In this document: in pieces, positions 1 to 9,111 of the stretch
Numbering within the stretch: the first letter of the stretch is position 1
Layout: each line of letters starts with the position of its first letter
Assembly (NCBI RefSeq): GCF_000427865.1
Contig: NZ_ATYV01000001.1
Coordinates: forward strand, 1-64,000
Direction: 5' to 3'
Length of the DNA: 64,000 nucleotides
Origin: Corynebacterium sputi DSM 45148
GTDB taxonomy: Bacteria > Actinomycetota > Actinomycetes > Mycobacteriales > Mycobacteriaceae
Notes under the pieces: generated by a model
What the model was told of the DNA's origin: nothing
Seen by the model: only the letters and a program-made list of their open reading frames with translations
The model's database searches: none
Translations under genes and position numbers: made by a program

Positions 1-155
1 CATAGGTGCGCCTGGTCGATGGTGCTGCGGTTGATTGATAGGGAGATGGCAGAGAGGGCGTCGTCGGGGTTTTCGTGGGTGAACCGTGGTGCGTCAGTGG
101 AGAGTGCTGCGGTGAAGGGGCAGTTGGTGTCGGTGGTGTCGAATGGTGCTCGCAT
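1..155 (-). CDS. Truncated 5' part of an unidentified gene
   Basis: An ATG at 155 on the minus strand is preceded by a strong ribosome binding site (AAAGGGGG, about 9 bases upstream) and opens a reading frame of 51 codons that runs off the left edge of the window. The visible protein begins MRAPFDTTDTNCPFTAAL and shows no recognisable motif. Short, Ser/Thr/Asp-rich N-termini like this occur in actinobacterial DUF222/HNH endonuclease proteins, but that is only a guess. The good ribosome binding site is the main reason to believe the gene is real. Confidence 0.45.
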   Translation of the reverse strand, partial: MRAPFDTTDTNCPFTAALSTDAPRFTHENPDDALSAISLSINRSTIDQAHL

Positions 156-382
156 GACAAATCAGCCCCCTTTGGTGGCGCTGTGAAGCATCAGTGAACA
201 TGGCGTGGTGTTGGTGGGATGCGGTTGGTCTCCCCTGATGATCAACTCGCTAACATGTTCGACTATAGTGTGTTATCGCAGGTCAGGCAAGGGTTGGAAA
301 AGATTTATTCCGAAATGTGACGAAATGAAACGAAAGATACGTATGTGGGGTGGTGGGGTGAGGGCTGGAGGCGTCGGGAAGC

Positions 383-426
383 AAAAACGACAAAAGGGCG
401 CCGACCGGAAACTCCGGTCGACGCCC
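383..426 (-). terminator. Rho-independent terminator after fadD15
   Basis: The stem pairs 396-400 and 402-409 with 413-420 and 422-426, with one C/A mismatch and a three-base loop. Read on the minus strand it is followed by a T-rich tract (TTTTGTCGTTTTT, 383-395). It lies 18 bases past the fadD15 stop codon. Confidence 0.85.
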
Positions 427-443
427 GTGGGGGGCAGGAACGT

Positions 444-2333
444 TTAGTTCTTGCTGTAGTGCGCGTCAAGCAAGTGCTTGTATGACTCTATGACGGTCTT
501 GCGCTTGAGCTTCATGCTCGGGGTCAACTCGCCATCCTCGACGGTGAGCTCCTTATCGAGAATGGTGAAACGCTTGATCTGCTCCCAGTTGTTCAACTTG
601 GAGTTCAGTTCGCCGATGTACTTTTCGACCATTTCCTTGGCGCCGGGGGAGGCCACGAGAGTGGCGTAGGACGAGCCGCTCATGCTGTTCTGCTCAGCCC
701 ACGCCTCCATCGCATCTGGATCGAGGACAACAAGCGCGGAGACGAACGGACGGTTCGCGCCGTCGACAACGATCTGTGAGGCGTAGGGGCACAGGCCCTT
801 GAACATCGCCTCGATCTTGCCGGGGGCGAAGTACTTTCCGTTGGAGGTCTTGAAGATGTCCTTCTTGCGGTCGGTGATCTTCACGAAGCCTTCGTCGTCG
901 AACTCGGCAATATCGCCGGTGCGGAACCAAGTACGGCCGTCCTTCTGGAAGAGAACCTTCTCGGTCTCCTCCGGAAGTCCGTGGTAGCAGTCCATGACAC
1001 CGGGACCGGAGATAAGCAGTTCGCCGTCCTCGGCAATGTCAGCAATCGTGCCATGGACGGGCCAACCGGTGGTACCCGTCTTGGCTGCGTACGGGCGGTT
1101 CACCGTGGTTGCGGCGGCGGTCTCGGTGAGCCCGTAACCTTCCAGAGCGACGATGCCGAGGCTCTCGAACCACTTCGCGATGTCACGGTCGAGGGCAGCG
1201 GAACCGGAGATGACGAATCGCATTCGGCCACCGAAACGAGCGCGAATCTTCGACAGGACCAGCTTGTCGGCAATCTTGTAGCGGAACTTCAATCCACCGG
1301 AGAGCTTCTTGTCGGCCTCGATGGTCTCAACGACCTCAATGCCCACGCCAGAGGCCCAATGGAACAACTTCTCCTTCACACCACCTTCGGCAGCCATCAT
1401 GCGGACGACACCTGAGCGGACCTTCTCGAACAGACGCGGTACGGCAGCCATGTAGGTGGGTTGGACCGAACTCAGGTTCTCGACGATCTTTTCCTGGCGT
1501 CCGTCGACCGCCGTCTCCATGCCGACCTCGACGCACATAGAGAGGAGCACCTTGCCGAAGACATGGGCGAGGGGGAGCCACAGATACTGGACGTCATCGA
1601 TCGTCAAATCCTTCATCGTCGAGACGATGGCTACACCCATGTAGGCCCAAGTGCCGTGCTTCAGGCGCACACCTTTGGGCATTCCTGTGGTGCCGGAGGT
1701 GTAGACAATCGTCGCGATGTGGTCGGAAGAAACGGCGTTAATGCGATCTTCGGTGAGCGAGGGAGTATCCGACAATGCCTTGTCGCCGATGGTGCGAAGT
1801 TCGTCGAGGGTGATGACCCAGTCGTCGTCCACCACGGAGTTGTCCATAGTGATGACCTTGATGACATCCGGGAAATCAGAACGGTTCGCCTGAAGCTTCT
1901 CCACCTGCTCCTGGTTTTCCGCGAAGACAATGCGGCTGCCAGAGTCGGAGAGGATATGGGCGACTTCCTCGGCGCGCGACGTGTTGTAAACAGTGGTGGT
2001 CGCGGCACCGGCGTACATAATTGCGAAGTCTGCGAGAATCCAGTCGTAACTGGTCAACGAGATAATCGCGACGCGATCCTCAAGCTCGATACCCAGAGAG
2101 ATCAGACCTGCGGCGACGCGGGATACGTCTGAGCCCACGTCACCCCAGGTGACCTTGTCCCACCCTGTGTCGTCCGCATTCGGGTAGCTGAACGCCGTGC
2201 TATCCGGCGTTGCTGCCACCCTCTTGCGGAGCATATGAGCCATGGAAACGTCCGCAGAATCCAGGACTTTTTGATCGATGGGATCGTCCTTGATGTGGCG
2301 AATCTTTCGGACGTTCTGGATATCTGTGAGCAT
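444..2333 (-). CDS. fadD15: Long-chain fatty acid-CoA ligase, FadD15 type
   Basis: ATP-dependent acyl-CoA synthetase (629 residues) that activates long-chain fatty acids for beta-oxidation or lipid synthesis. The AMP-binding P-loop YTSGTTGMPKGV is at about residues 211-222, the GYGLTET motif lies near residue 397 and the C-terminal DRKKDIFKTSNGKY hinge near 489. The length and the FKTSNGKY form fit the FadD15 branch rather than shorter FadD proteins. The start is the ATG at 2333, with GGAGGCGCC just upstream. It is followed by its own terminator, so it is probably monocistronic. The exact substrate chain length cannot be read from the sequence. Confidence 0.9.
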   Translation of the reverse strand: MLTDIQNVRKIRHIKDDPIDQKVLDSADVSMAHMLRKRVAATPDSTAFSYPNADDTGWDKVTWGDVGSDVSRVAAGLISLGIELEDRVAIISLTSYDWILADFAIMYAGAATTTVYNTSRAEEVAHILSDSGSRIVFAENQEQVEKLQANRSDFPDVIKVITMDNSVVDDDWVITLDELRTIGDKALSDTPSLTEDRINAVSSDHIATIVYTSGTTGMPKGVRLKHGTWAYMGVAIVSTMKDLTIDDVQYLWLPLAHVFGKVLLSMCVEVGMETAVDGRQEKIVENLSSVQPTYMAAVPRLFEKVRSGVVRMMAAEGGVKEKLFHWASGVGIEVVETIEADKKLSGGLKFRYKIADKLVLSKIRARFGGRMRFVISGSAALDRDIAKWFESLGIVALEGYGLTETAAATTVNRPYAAKTGTTGWPVHGTIADIAEDGELLISGPGVMDCYHGLPEETEKVLFQKDGRTWFRTGDIAEFDDEGFVKITDRKKDIFKTSNGKYFAPGKIEAMFKGLCPYASQIVVDGANRPFVSALVVLDPDAMEAWAEQNSMSGSSYATLVASPGAKEMVEKYIGELNSKLNNWEQIKRFTILDKELTVEDGELTPSMKLKRKTVIESYKHLLDAHYSKN

Positions 2334-2433
2334 TGGCGCCTCCTCCGTTGTGTGATCTAAGTCCTATCAGGGATCACGCTTTCGGGGGCGAACTTAGCCG
2401 CGGGCGTTATTGAATCTTTATTAGCGGGGGGAA

Positions 2434-4068
2434 CTAATCTGCGACCAGTGTCTCGAGCGTGAATTCAGGGTGCTCCTTCTCAATGAACGAGAGCTTCCAC
2501 TTGTCGCCGAACAGGGCAATTATCGCCCCGTCAGTGCGAGTGAAAATTTCCACTCCGCGTTGGCGAGAGAGCTCCGGCACCGTAGCTTCGTCTGTGCGCC
2601 GGGCGATGGAGTAGGGGACTGGCTCAAGAAGCGTCTCGACGTTGTATTCGACCTGCATTCGGGCCTGCATGACCTCGAACTGCATGGGGCCGACGGCGGC
2701 GAGAACGGGGGCTGCGTCACCGCGGGCGTCGTTGCGCAGGACCTGGACGACACCTTCGGCGTCTAGCTGGTCCACTGCCTTGCGGAACTGCTTGTACTTG
2801 CCCAGGGACTTGGCGCGCAGGGTGCGGAAGTGCTCCGGCGCGAAGGACGGCATCGGGGTGAACTGGACCTTGCGGCCGGAGTAGATGGTGTCACCCGGAG
2901 CCAGCGAGCCGGCGTTGACTAAGCCGACGATGTCACCGGGGAATGCCTCGGTGACGGTAGAACGGGTGCGGCCGAACACGGTCAGTGCGTGCTTAGTGGA
3001 GAAGCCACGGCCGGACTGTGCGTGAGTGACCTGCATGCCGCGCTCGAACTCGCCGGAGACAATGCGCAGGAAGGCCAGCTTGTCGCGGTGGTTGGAGTCC
3101 ATGCCAGCCTGAACCTTGAACACGACGCCGGAGAAGTCATCGGTCGGCTCGCGGACCTCGTCCATGGCGGAGGTTGAGGCGGCCACGGCCTTCGGGTCGG
3201 AAAGGCGCGGTCCCGGGGCGGGAGCCAGATCGCAAAGAGTGTCGAGGATCTGGTGAACACCCCAGTTGAGCATCGCCGAAGCGAAGATCACCGGAGAGGT
3301 TTCACCGGCCAGGTACATCTCCTGATCGTGGTCTGCAGCGTCTGCAGACAGCAGTTCTGACTCCTCTGCTGCAGCTTCCCAAGTGACCCCTTGCTCGGCT
3401 GCGGCCTCGTCCGGGGTCAAGTGGCTCTCTTCAGCGATAGTGGAACCACCAGCGGTGCGCTCGAACCGAATGAACTCGACTGGCTCCCCGTCTTCGCCAC
3501 GGCGCATGAGGCCGCGGAAGTCACCGGCCTCGCCAACGGGCCAGAACAGGGGAGTGGGCTGCAGACCGATCTCGGCGACGATTTCGTCCATGAGCTCCAA
3601 TGGCGCCTTGCCAGGGCGGTCCCACTTGTTGATGACCGTGACAATCGGGATGCCATTGGACTTACAGACGCGGAAGAGCTTCAGCGTCTGCGGTTCCAAT
3701 CCCTTAGCGCCGTCGACGAGCATGACTGCAGCGTCAACTGCGGTCAGTACGCGGTACGTGTCCTCGGAAAAGTCCGCGTGGCCCGGGGTGTCCACGAGGT
3801 TGATCATGTACGGCTCGCCGGAGTGGTTTTCCGGCTGGTACTCGAACTGGAGGGCAGATGACGCGATGGAAATGCCACGGTCCTTCTCCATGTCCATCCA
3901 GTCGGAAACGGTCGCCTTGCGACCAGCCTTTCCGTGGACGGCGCCCGCTTCCGTGATCACCTGGGCGTGCAGTGCCAACGCCTCAGTCAACGTCGACTTA
4001 CCTGCATCCGGGTGGGCGATCACCGCGAATGTTCGGCGGCGGTCTGCCTCGGAGGCGATGGAGCTCAT
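2434..4068 (-). CDS. prfC: Peptide chain release factor 3
   Basis: Translational GTPase RF3 (544 residues), which recycles release factors RF1/RF2 from the ribosome after termination. The G1 loop AHPDAGKSTLTE lies near the N-terminus, followed by DTPGHADFSEDT (G3) and INKWDRP (G4). The frame stays open to 4173, but the start chosen is the ATG at 4068 (MSSIASEADRRRTF), preceded by GGAAGGA. The extra 35 residues upstream do not resemble the family. It is divergent from gapB across a 310-base gap and has no obvious operon partner. Confidence 0.93.
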   Translation of the reverse strand: MSSIASEADRRRTFAVIAHPDAGKSTLTEALALHAQVITEAGAVHGKAGRKATVSDWMDMEKDRGISIASSALQFEYQPENHSGEPYMINLVDTPGHADFSEDTYRVLTAVDAAVMLVDGAKGLEPQTLKLFRVCKSNGIPIVTVINKWDRPGKAPLELMDEIVAEIGLQPTPLFWPVGEAGDFRGLMRRGEDGEPVEFIRFERTAGGSTIAEESHLTPDEAAAEQGVTWEAAAEESELLSADAADHDQEMYLAGETSPVIFASAMLNWGVHQILDTLCDLAPAPGPRLSDPKAVAASTSAMDEVREPTDDFSGVVFKVQAGMDSNHRDKLAFLRIVSGEFERGMQVTHAQSGRGFSTKHALTVFGRTRSTVTEAFPGDIVGLVNAGSLAPGDTIYSGRKVQFTPMPSFAPEHFRTLRAKSLGKYKQFRKAVDQLDAEGVVQVLRNDARGDAAPVLAAVGPMQFEVMQARMQVEYNVETLLEPVPYSIARRTDEATVPELSRQRGVEIFTRTDGAIIALFGDKWKLSFIEKEHPEFTLETLVAD

Positions 4069-4378
4069 GTGTTGTGGATTCCTTCCGTTCGGTGCGACAA
4101 CCAAGATTACTCTTCGGGAGCCGCTCAGCAGTGTCCGGTTGCCTGGCTCACACCGACGACGCAGAGATGGCACACCCTGAACGGCTATCGCTAACGGCTC
4201 GTGGGAGGGAATTATCGCCCGTGATGCCCCTTAGTTCGGGGTGGAATCGTTCGAACAGACATGCACAAGCTAGATTTAATGCTGACTCAAAGACCCCGCC
4301 ATCTCCCCACCACGGAGGTAGTGGGGGTGCAGCCGCGTGGGAGTAGCGACTACTCCTGTGACGAAAACTGGAGGGCTT
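4069..4378. other. Intergenic region between divergent prfC and gapB
   Basis: This 310-base stretch has no convincing gene. It must carry the promoters of both flanking genes. A plus-strand AT-rich block TAGATTTAAT at about 4271-4280 is a possible -10 element for gapB, but no clear -35 is visible. It contains two inverted repeats: CCCCAC/GTGGGG (4305-4310 and 4321-4326) and the perfect 7-bp repeat listed separately. Confidence 0.5.
4340..4356. promoter_or_regulatory. Perfect inverted repeat in the gapB leader
   Basis: GGAGTAG-CGA-CTACTCC is a perfect 7-bp inverted repeat with a 3-base spacer, ending 22 bases before the chosen gapB ATG. It could be an operator or an mRNA hairpin. It overlaps the coding sequence that would result from an upstream GTG at 4337, which is one reason for preferring the ATG at 4379. 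Confidence 0.4.
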
Positions 4379-5830
4379 ATGCCGGCGTCCGAACCGACCA
4401 ACGACAACATGTGGAACGAGCGCATTGCGCTGGCAGAGAAGATGATCCCGGTCATCGGCCAGCTCCGCCGCGACCAGAACGTGGTCGCTTCCATCTATGG
4501 GCGTCGTCTGGACAACCGCAGCGAGTCGGGCATCATCAAGGCCCACCGCTACGCGCGCCACATCACCAATGAGGTGCTGAACCTGGATCAGACCCTGCCG
4601 ATCTTGGAGAAGCTCATCGAGCTGGACGTGTGCACCGCATCTGTGGACGTCGGAGTGCTCGCTTCGCGCTTCGCCGCTGAAGGTGGCGACCTGACCGAGT
4701 ACCTGCAGCGGGAGCTCGCAGACGTCATCGGCACCACCGACACCATGCCGCAGCGCGATATCGTGCTCTACGGCTTCGGCCGCATCGGCCGTCTGGTTGC
4801 TCGCATCTTGTTGGCACGCCAGGCCAACAACCACGGCCCGCGCCTGCGTGCCATCGTCGTGCGCAAGAACGGTGACGAGGACCTGGAGAAGCGCGCTTCC
4901 TTGCTGCGCCGCGACTCTGTGCACGGTTCCTTCGATGGCTCCATCTCTGTGGACCCGGTGAACAACATCCTGTGGGCCAATGGCACCCCGATCCAGGTCA
5001 TCTACAGCTCTGATCCCACCACCATCGACTACACCGAGTACGGCATCGACAACGCAATTGTTGTCGACAACACCGGCCGCTGGCGTGACCGTGAGGGTCT
5101 GGAGCAGCACACTCAGGCCAAGGGCGTCTCCAAGGCGCTGCTGACCGCACCGGGCAAGGGCGACATCAAGAACATCGTCTACGGCATCAACAGCGGTGAC
5201 ATTGAGGAGAGCGACACCATCCTCTCCGCAGCTTCGTGCACGACCAACGCGATCACCCCGGTGCTCAAGGTTGTGAATGACAAGTGGGGCGTGGAGTTTG
5301 GACACGTTGAGACCGTCCACTCGTTCACCAACGATCAGAACCTCATTGACAACTTCCACAAGGGCTCTCGCCGTGGTCGCGCTGCAACACTCAACATGGT
5401 TCTCACCGAGACGGGCGCCGCCAAGGCCGTAGCGAAGGCACTGCCGGAGTTCGACGGCAAGCTCACCGGCAATGCCATCCGCGTTCCCACCCCGGACGTG
5501 TCTATGGCCGTGCTGAACCTCACCATGGAGAACGAGGTTGAGCGCGAAGAGGTCAACAGCTTCCTACGCAAGGTGTCGCTGACCTCTGAGCTGCGTCAGC
5601 AGATCGATTACATCCACTCCAACGAGATTGTCTCCACGGACTTCGTCGGCACCACCCACGCCGGCATCGTCGATGGTTTGGCGACGATCGCCCGCGGCAA
5701 GCACCTAGTCCTCTACGTCTGGTACGACAACGAGTTCGGCTACTCGAACCAGGTCGTTCGCATCGTGGAGCAGATGGCCGGCACCCGCGCGCCGATCGTC
5801 CCGAAGCGTGCTCGGCTTGAGGAGCTCTAA
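4379..5830 (+). CDS. gapB: Glyceraldehyde-3-phosphate dehydrogenase, extended GapB type
   Basis: Oxidoreductase interconverting glyceraldehyde-3-phosphate and 1,3-bisphosphoglycerate (483 residues). The NAD(P)-binding GFGRIGR motif is at residues 132-138 and the catalytic cysteine is C287 in SAASCTTN. The roughly 125-residue N-terminal extension (WNERIALAEKMIPVIGQL and following) is absent from ordinary ~335-residue GAPDH and matches the GapB paralogue of C. glutamicum, which is associated with gluconeogenesis. The start ATG 4379 has GGAGGG close upstream; an in-frame GTG at 4337 is possible. A terminator follows, so it is probably a single-gene transcript. Confidence 0.92.
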   Translation: MPASEPTNDNMWNERIALAEKMIPVIGQLRRDQNVVASIYGRRLDNRSESGIIKAHRYARHITNEVLNLDQTLPILEKLIELDVCTASVDVGVLASRFAAEGGDLTEYLQRELADVIGTTDTMPQRDIVLYGFGRIGRLVARILLARQANNHGPRLRAIVVRKNGDEDLEKRASLLRRDSVHGSFDGSISVDPVNNILWANGTPIQVIYSSDPTTIDYTEYGIDNAIVVDNTGRWRDREGLEQHTQAKGVSKALLTAPGKGDIKNIVYGINSGDIEESDTILSAASCTTNAITPVLKVVNDKWGVEFGHVETVHSFTNDQNLIDNFHKGSRRGRAATLNMVLTETGAAKAVAKALPEFDGKLTGNAIRVPTPDVSMAVLNLTMENEVEREEVNSFLRKVSLTSELRQQIDYIHSNEIVSTDFVGTTHAGIVDGLATIARGKHLVLYVWYDNEFGYSNQVVRIVEQMAGTRAPIVPKRARLEEL

Positions 5831-5854
5831 GCTTCAGTAGCCCCTGTGATTCAG

Positions 5855-5888
5855 CCCACAACACTCTCGTTAGTGTTGTGGGCGAATC
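5855..5888 (+). terminator. Terminator after gapB
   Basis: A perfect 10-bp stem, CCCACAACAC (5855-5864) with GTGTTGTGGG (5873-5882), has an 8-base loop and is followed by CGAATCTTATTT. It lies 24 bases after the gapB stop. Confidence 0.7.
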
Positions 5889-5913
5889 TTATTTACAGAC
5901 AGGGAGTCCCATC

Positions 5914-7548
5914 ATGCATACCGCTCTGACCCCGCTTCGTTTTCTCGAACGATCAGCACAGGCCCACCCGAGCCGAATCGCCTGTATCGATGGGCCCCGC
6001 CGTGTCACGTTCGCTCAGATGAAAAACGACGCACTGGATATCGCTCGGGCGCTGCGGGAGCGGGGAGTGCGGCAGGGTGAGCGCGTCGGGATGCTCGCGG
6101 CGAATAGCTACGAAGGTCTGCTTCTGCAGTTCGCGGTGCCGCTGGCTGGGGGAGTGCTGGTCGCAATCAATACTCGGCTGGCGCCTGCAGAGGTCCGCTA
6201 CATCTGCGACCATTCGTCCATCAGGATTCTCTTTGGCGACAAGGACCTCATCGCGGCGGCTCGCCCCACCCTGCGCTCGGCGGATCTGGTGGACACTTTC
6301 GTTCTGATCCATGATGAGGACGGGACCCAGCCGCAGCCGCGGCACCCCGATTCCGGAGTGGTCATGACGTGGGATGAGTTCAAAGATGAAGGAACGCTTC
6401 CCGACGCCCTCCTCCACACCCCTCCCTTCTCCGTTCCCGACGAGAATGCTGCGATTGCCATCAACTACACCTCCGGCACTACCGGGCGCCCGAAGGGAGT
6501 GGTCTACACCCATCGCGGTGCATACCTCGCGGCCTTGGGCGTGGCCATGACGTACGGGCTCAGCCGTGACTCGGTGTACCTATGGACGCTGCCGATGTTC
6601 CACTGTTCTGGTTGGTGCACCGGATGGGCATCGATGTCTGTCGCGGCGACTCAGGTGGCGCTGCGGGCGGTGCGGGGACCGAAGATCTGGGAACTCTTAG
6701 ACACCGAAGGCGTGGATTTCCTTTGTGGTGCACCTGCGGTGGTCCAGACGATCGTTGCGGCAGATGAGGCCCATCACGTCGATAACCTCACTATTTCGAC
6801 GGCCGGCGCGCCCCCGAGCCCGACTGTCATTGAGGCCTGCGAAAACCTCGGCATCGAGGTCATCCATGTCTACGGACTCACCGAGACCTATGGCCCCACG
6901 GTCTCCTGCGAACCACAATCAGCCTGGGATGCACTGTCAGTGACAGAGCGGGCCACCATGAAGGCGAGGCAGGGGATTGCGATGGTGACTAGTGATGAGG
7001 TGCGCGTCGTAAAGCAAATCCCTAAGGCCTCGCCGATGGACATCGACCTGGAAGATGTGCCCTGCGATGGAGAGACCATGGGTGAGGTTGTGATGAGCGG
7101 AAACATCGTCATGAAGGAGTACTTCCACAACCCGGACGCCACTGCGGAGGCATTCGCCGGAGGGTGGTTCCACAGTGGGGATCTGGCAGTGAAGCATCCC
7201 GACGGTTACATCCAGATCCTCGACCGCGCCAAAGACGTTGTCATCTCAGGTGGTGAGAACATCTCAACGATTGAGGTGGAGCAGGCACTGATCAGCCATC
7301 CGTCGATCGCGGACGTCGCTGTGGTTGGTGTGCCCGACGAGAAATGGGGAGAGGTACCCCGGGCGTACGTCGTACTCGCACCAGGTGTGGTGCACGACGA
7401 GGCAGGGGAGCAGTCGGTGATTGACCACTGCCGTGCCCTAATCGCTGGGTACAAGGTGCCGCGGGACTACCAGGTGATCGAGGAGCTGCCGCGGACCTCG
7501 ACGGGCAAGGTCCAGAAAAACGTGTTGCGGGAGATGACCCTGGAGTAG
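5914..7548 (+). CDS. AMP-dependent acyl-CoA synthetase
   Basis: Adenylate-forming acyl-CoA synthetase of 544 residues. The P-loop YTSGTTGRPKG is at residues 185-195, followed by YGLTETYGP, the ATP-binding GGWFHSGD and the catalytic-lysine region RTSTGKVQKN near the C-terminus. It has the layout of AlkK-like medium-chain enzymes. Length and position upstream of pth resemble mycobacterial Rv1013 (misnamed pks16), which is also an acyl-CoA synthetase. The start ATG 5914 has AGGGAG 7 bases upstream; the frame is open to 5878 but lacks a better site. It is convergent with pth with only 6 bases between them. The substrate is unknown. Confidence 0.85.
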   Translation: MHTALTPLRFLERSAQAHPSRIACIDGPRRVTFAQMKNDALDIARALRERGVRQGERVGMLAANSYEGLLLQFAVPLAGGVLVAINTRLAPAEVRYICDHSSIRILFGDKDLIAAARPTLRSADLVDTFVLIHDEDGTQPQPRHPDSGVVMTWDEFKDEGTLPDALLHTPPFSVPDENAAIAINYTSGTTGRPKGVVYTHRGAYLAALGVAMTYGLSRDSVYLWTLPMFHCSGWCTGWASMSVAATQVALRAVRGPKIWELLDTEGVDFLCGAPAVVQTIVAADEAHHVDNLTISTAGAPPSPTVIEACENLGIEVIHVYGLTETYGPTVSCEPQSAWDALSVTERATMKARQGIAMVTSDEVRVVKQIPKASPMDIDLEDVPCDGETMGEVVMSGNIVMKEYFHNPDATAEAFAGGWFHSGDLAVKHPDGYIQILDRAKDVVISGGENISTIEVEQALISHPSIADVAVVGVPDEKWGEVPRAYVVLAPGVVHDEAGEQSVIDHCRALIAGYKVPRDYQVIEELPRTSTGKVQKNVLREMTLE

Positions 7549-7554
7549 CCGGAG

Positions 7555-8169
7555 CTACTTCTTGTGGACCTGATTCTGCGCGACGGACAGGCCGTGGCCC
7601 ACAAGGATTTCTACGGCATCCGCTGCATCTTGAATCCAGAACGGGAGATCCTTGCGCTCATTGGTAGCGAAGTCGCGCAGCACATAGTCCGCGGGGTCCT
7701 GGCGTCCTGGGGGACGGCCCACACCCACGCGGACTCGCTGGTAGTCCTTCGTGCCCAGTGACTTCGAGGTGGAGCGCAGCCCGTTGTGACCGCCCTCTCC
7801 ACCACCCTTTTTGAGGCGGATGAAACCGGGGTCCACGTCCAGTTCGTCATGGACCATGATGACGTTGTCCGGGGTGATGCCAAAAAACTTTGCCAGAGCC
7901 GCGACGGGACCGCCGGAGAGGTTCATGTACGTCCGCGGCTTGGCCAGAATCACCTGGCGCTCGGAACCATCAGGCATCTTCCACCGGGTCTGCACGATCT
8001 GGGCATTGGACCGCTTGTGGGGGGAAAAAGTCGATTCCATCGGCAATGTCCGGGACGCCAATTCGTCCAGCACCATCTGGCCGATGTTGTGCCGGTTCGT
8101 CTCGTATTTCGGGCCGGGGTTGCCCAGGCCGACCACCAAGACGGGGCCGGGTTCGGTGCTCTCGCTCAT
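7555..8169 (-). CDS. pth: Peptidyl-tRNA hydrolase
   Basis: Releases peptides from prematurely dissociated peptidyl-tRNA so that the tRNA can be reused (204 residues). Family marks are GLGNPGPKYETNRHNIG at the N-terminus with the catalytic histidine at residue 27, the MVHDELD motif, and KGGGEGGHNGLRS. The start is the ATG at 8169 (MSESTEPG); the upstream open frame to 8418 belongs to the intergenic region and rplY. It lies downstream of rplY in the same direction, the standard actinobacterial order, but a hairpin separates the two. No strong ribosome binding site is visible. Confidence 0.95.
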   Translation of the reverse strand: MSESTEPGPVLVVGLGNPGPKYETNRHNIGQMVLDELASRTLPMESTFSPHKRSNAQIVQTRWKMPDGSERQVILAKPRTYMNLSGGPVAALAKFFGITPDNVIMVHDELDVDPGFIRLKKGGGEGGHNGLRSTSKSLGTKDYQRVRVGVGRPPGRQDPADYVLRDFATNERKDLPFWIQDAADAVEILVGHGLSVAQNQVHKK

Positions 8170-8208
8170 GGTGCAATATTCGCATGAGCCGACCCTGCAT
8201 ACGACAAT

Positions 8209-8238
8209 GCCCCACGGTCCGCTAGGGGACCGTGGGGC
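8209..8238 (-). terminator. Hairpin between rplY and pth
   Basis: A perfect 12-bp stem, GCCCCACGGTCC (8209-8220) with GGACCGTGGGGC (8227-8238), has a 6-base loop. On the minus strand the following bases (ATTGTCG) are only weakly T-rich, so it may attenuate rather than end rplY transcripts. Confidence 0.6.
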
Positions 8239-8263
8239 AAGGAACGTCGGGAAGCGAAGGTGC

Positions 8264-8914
8264 TTACTCCGAGTCGGAGGACTCTTCGGTTGCCTCAACG
8301 TCGTTCGGGTCCTGGCCGGCGTCGACCTCAGCAGCAGCCTCGTCAGCCTCAGCCTCGTTGTCCTCCGGAGCGACAACGTTGACCAGCAGCAAGTCGGACT
8401 CGCCGGAAAGGGTGACACCCTTCGGCAGCTTGATGTCGGCAGCGGTGACCTGTGCGCCGACCTCGAGGGCCTCGACGGACACGGTGAACTCGTCCGGGAT
8501 GGACAGTGCCGGAGCCTCGACCAGAACGGCGTCGGCTTCCTGCATGATCATGGTGCCCGGGGCGCCTTCGCCCTCGACGATGACCGGGATCTCGACCTCA
8601 ACGGTCTCGCCTGCAGCGACGGCCAGCAGGTCAGCGTGATCGAAGTCGAAGGTCAGAACGTTCTGATCGACAGACTTAATCATGGCCAGCTGCTTCTCGC
8701 CGTCCACGTCGATGTTGACCAGGGTGTTCAGGCCGTTGTAACGCAGCAGGTTGTTGAACTCCAGCTCCTCGAAGGAGACGTGAATCGGTGCGTCGAGGGA
8801 CGTACCGTAGATGACGGCCGGGATGCGGCCGGCGCGACGGGTACGACGTGCGGCACCCTTGCCGAACTCAGTGCGGGCCTGTGCGGACAGGTCGTGAATC
8901 TTGGACTTTGCCAT
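8264..8914 (-). CDS. rplY: 50S ribosomal protein L25/general stress protein Ctc
   Basis: 5S rRNA-binding ribosomal protein of the long Ctc (TL5) type, 216 residues. The N-terminal L25 domain contains GKGAARRTRRAGRIPAVIYG. A C-terminal beta domain follows, then an acidic tail (EDNEAEADEAAAE, ending ESSDSE) typical of actinobacteria. The start ATG 8914 is preceded by AAGGAG at good spacing; upstream in-frame codons to 9025 are not conserved-looking. It sits in the conserved glmU-prs-rplY-pth order, although a hairpin separates it from prs. Confidence 0.95.
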   Translation of the reverse strand: MAKSKIHDLSAQARTEFGKGAARRTRRAGRIPAVIYGTSLDAPIHVSFEELEFNNLLRYNGLNTLVNIDVDGEKQLAMIKSVDQNVLTFDFDHADLLAVAAGETVEVEIPVIVEGEGAPGTMIMQEADAVLVEAPALSIPDEFTVSVEALEVGAQVTAADIKLPKGVTLSGESDLLLVNVVAPEDNEAEADEAAAEVDAGQDPNDVEATEESSDSE

Positions 8915-9061
8915 GTCTGACTCCTTGTACGTGATGTGAAACCCGGGAGTCGAAGCTATTGCCTGCACCAGAGCATTGCGCCGGTGTGAGCGTCGCGTCG
9001 ATAACGGGGCCGTATGACAGGCCACCCTCGCCGAGACTTGACCCGCTGACTATACGACAAC

Positions 9062-9090
9062 GGCCGCCCACGACGGTAATCGGGGCGGCC
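9062..9090 (-). terminator. Putative terminator after prs
   Basis: An 8-bp stem, GGCCGCCC (9062-9069) with GGGCGGCC (9083-9090), lies about 20 bases past the prs stop codon. The minus-strand bases after it (GTTGTCGTATAG) are moderately T-rich. Confidence 0.55.
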
Positions 9091-9111
9091 AGGGTCGGTA
9101 GAGCGGGGCGT

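Noticed and set aside
4148..5359. 403-residue open frame on the minus strand
   Set aside because: It is antisense to gapB, is rich in Val/Asp/Leu as expected from the third-position GC bias of the sense gene, has no motif and no ribosome binding site.
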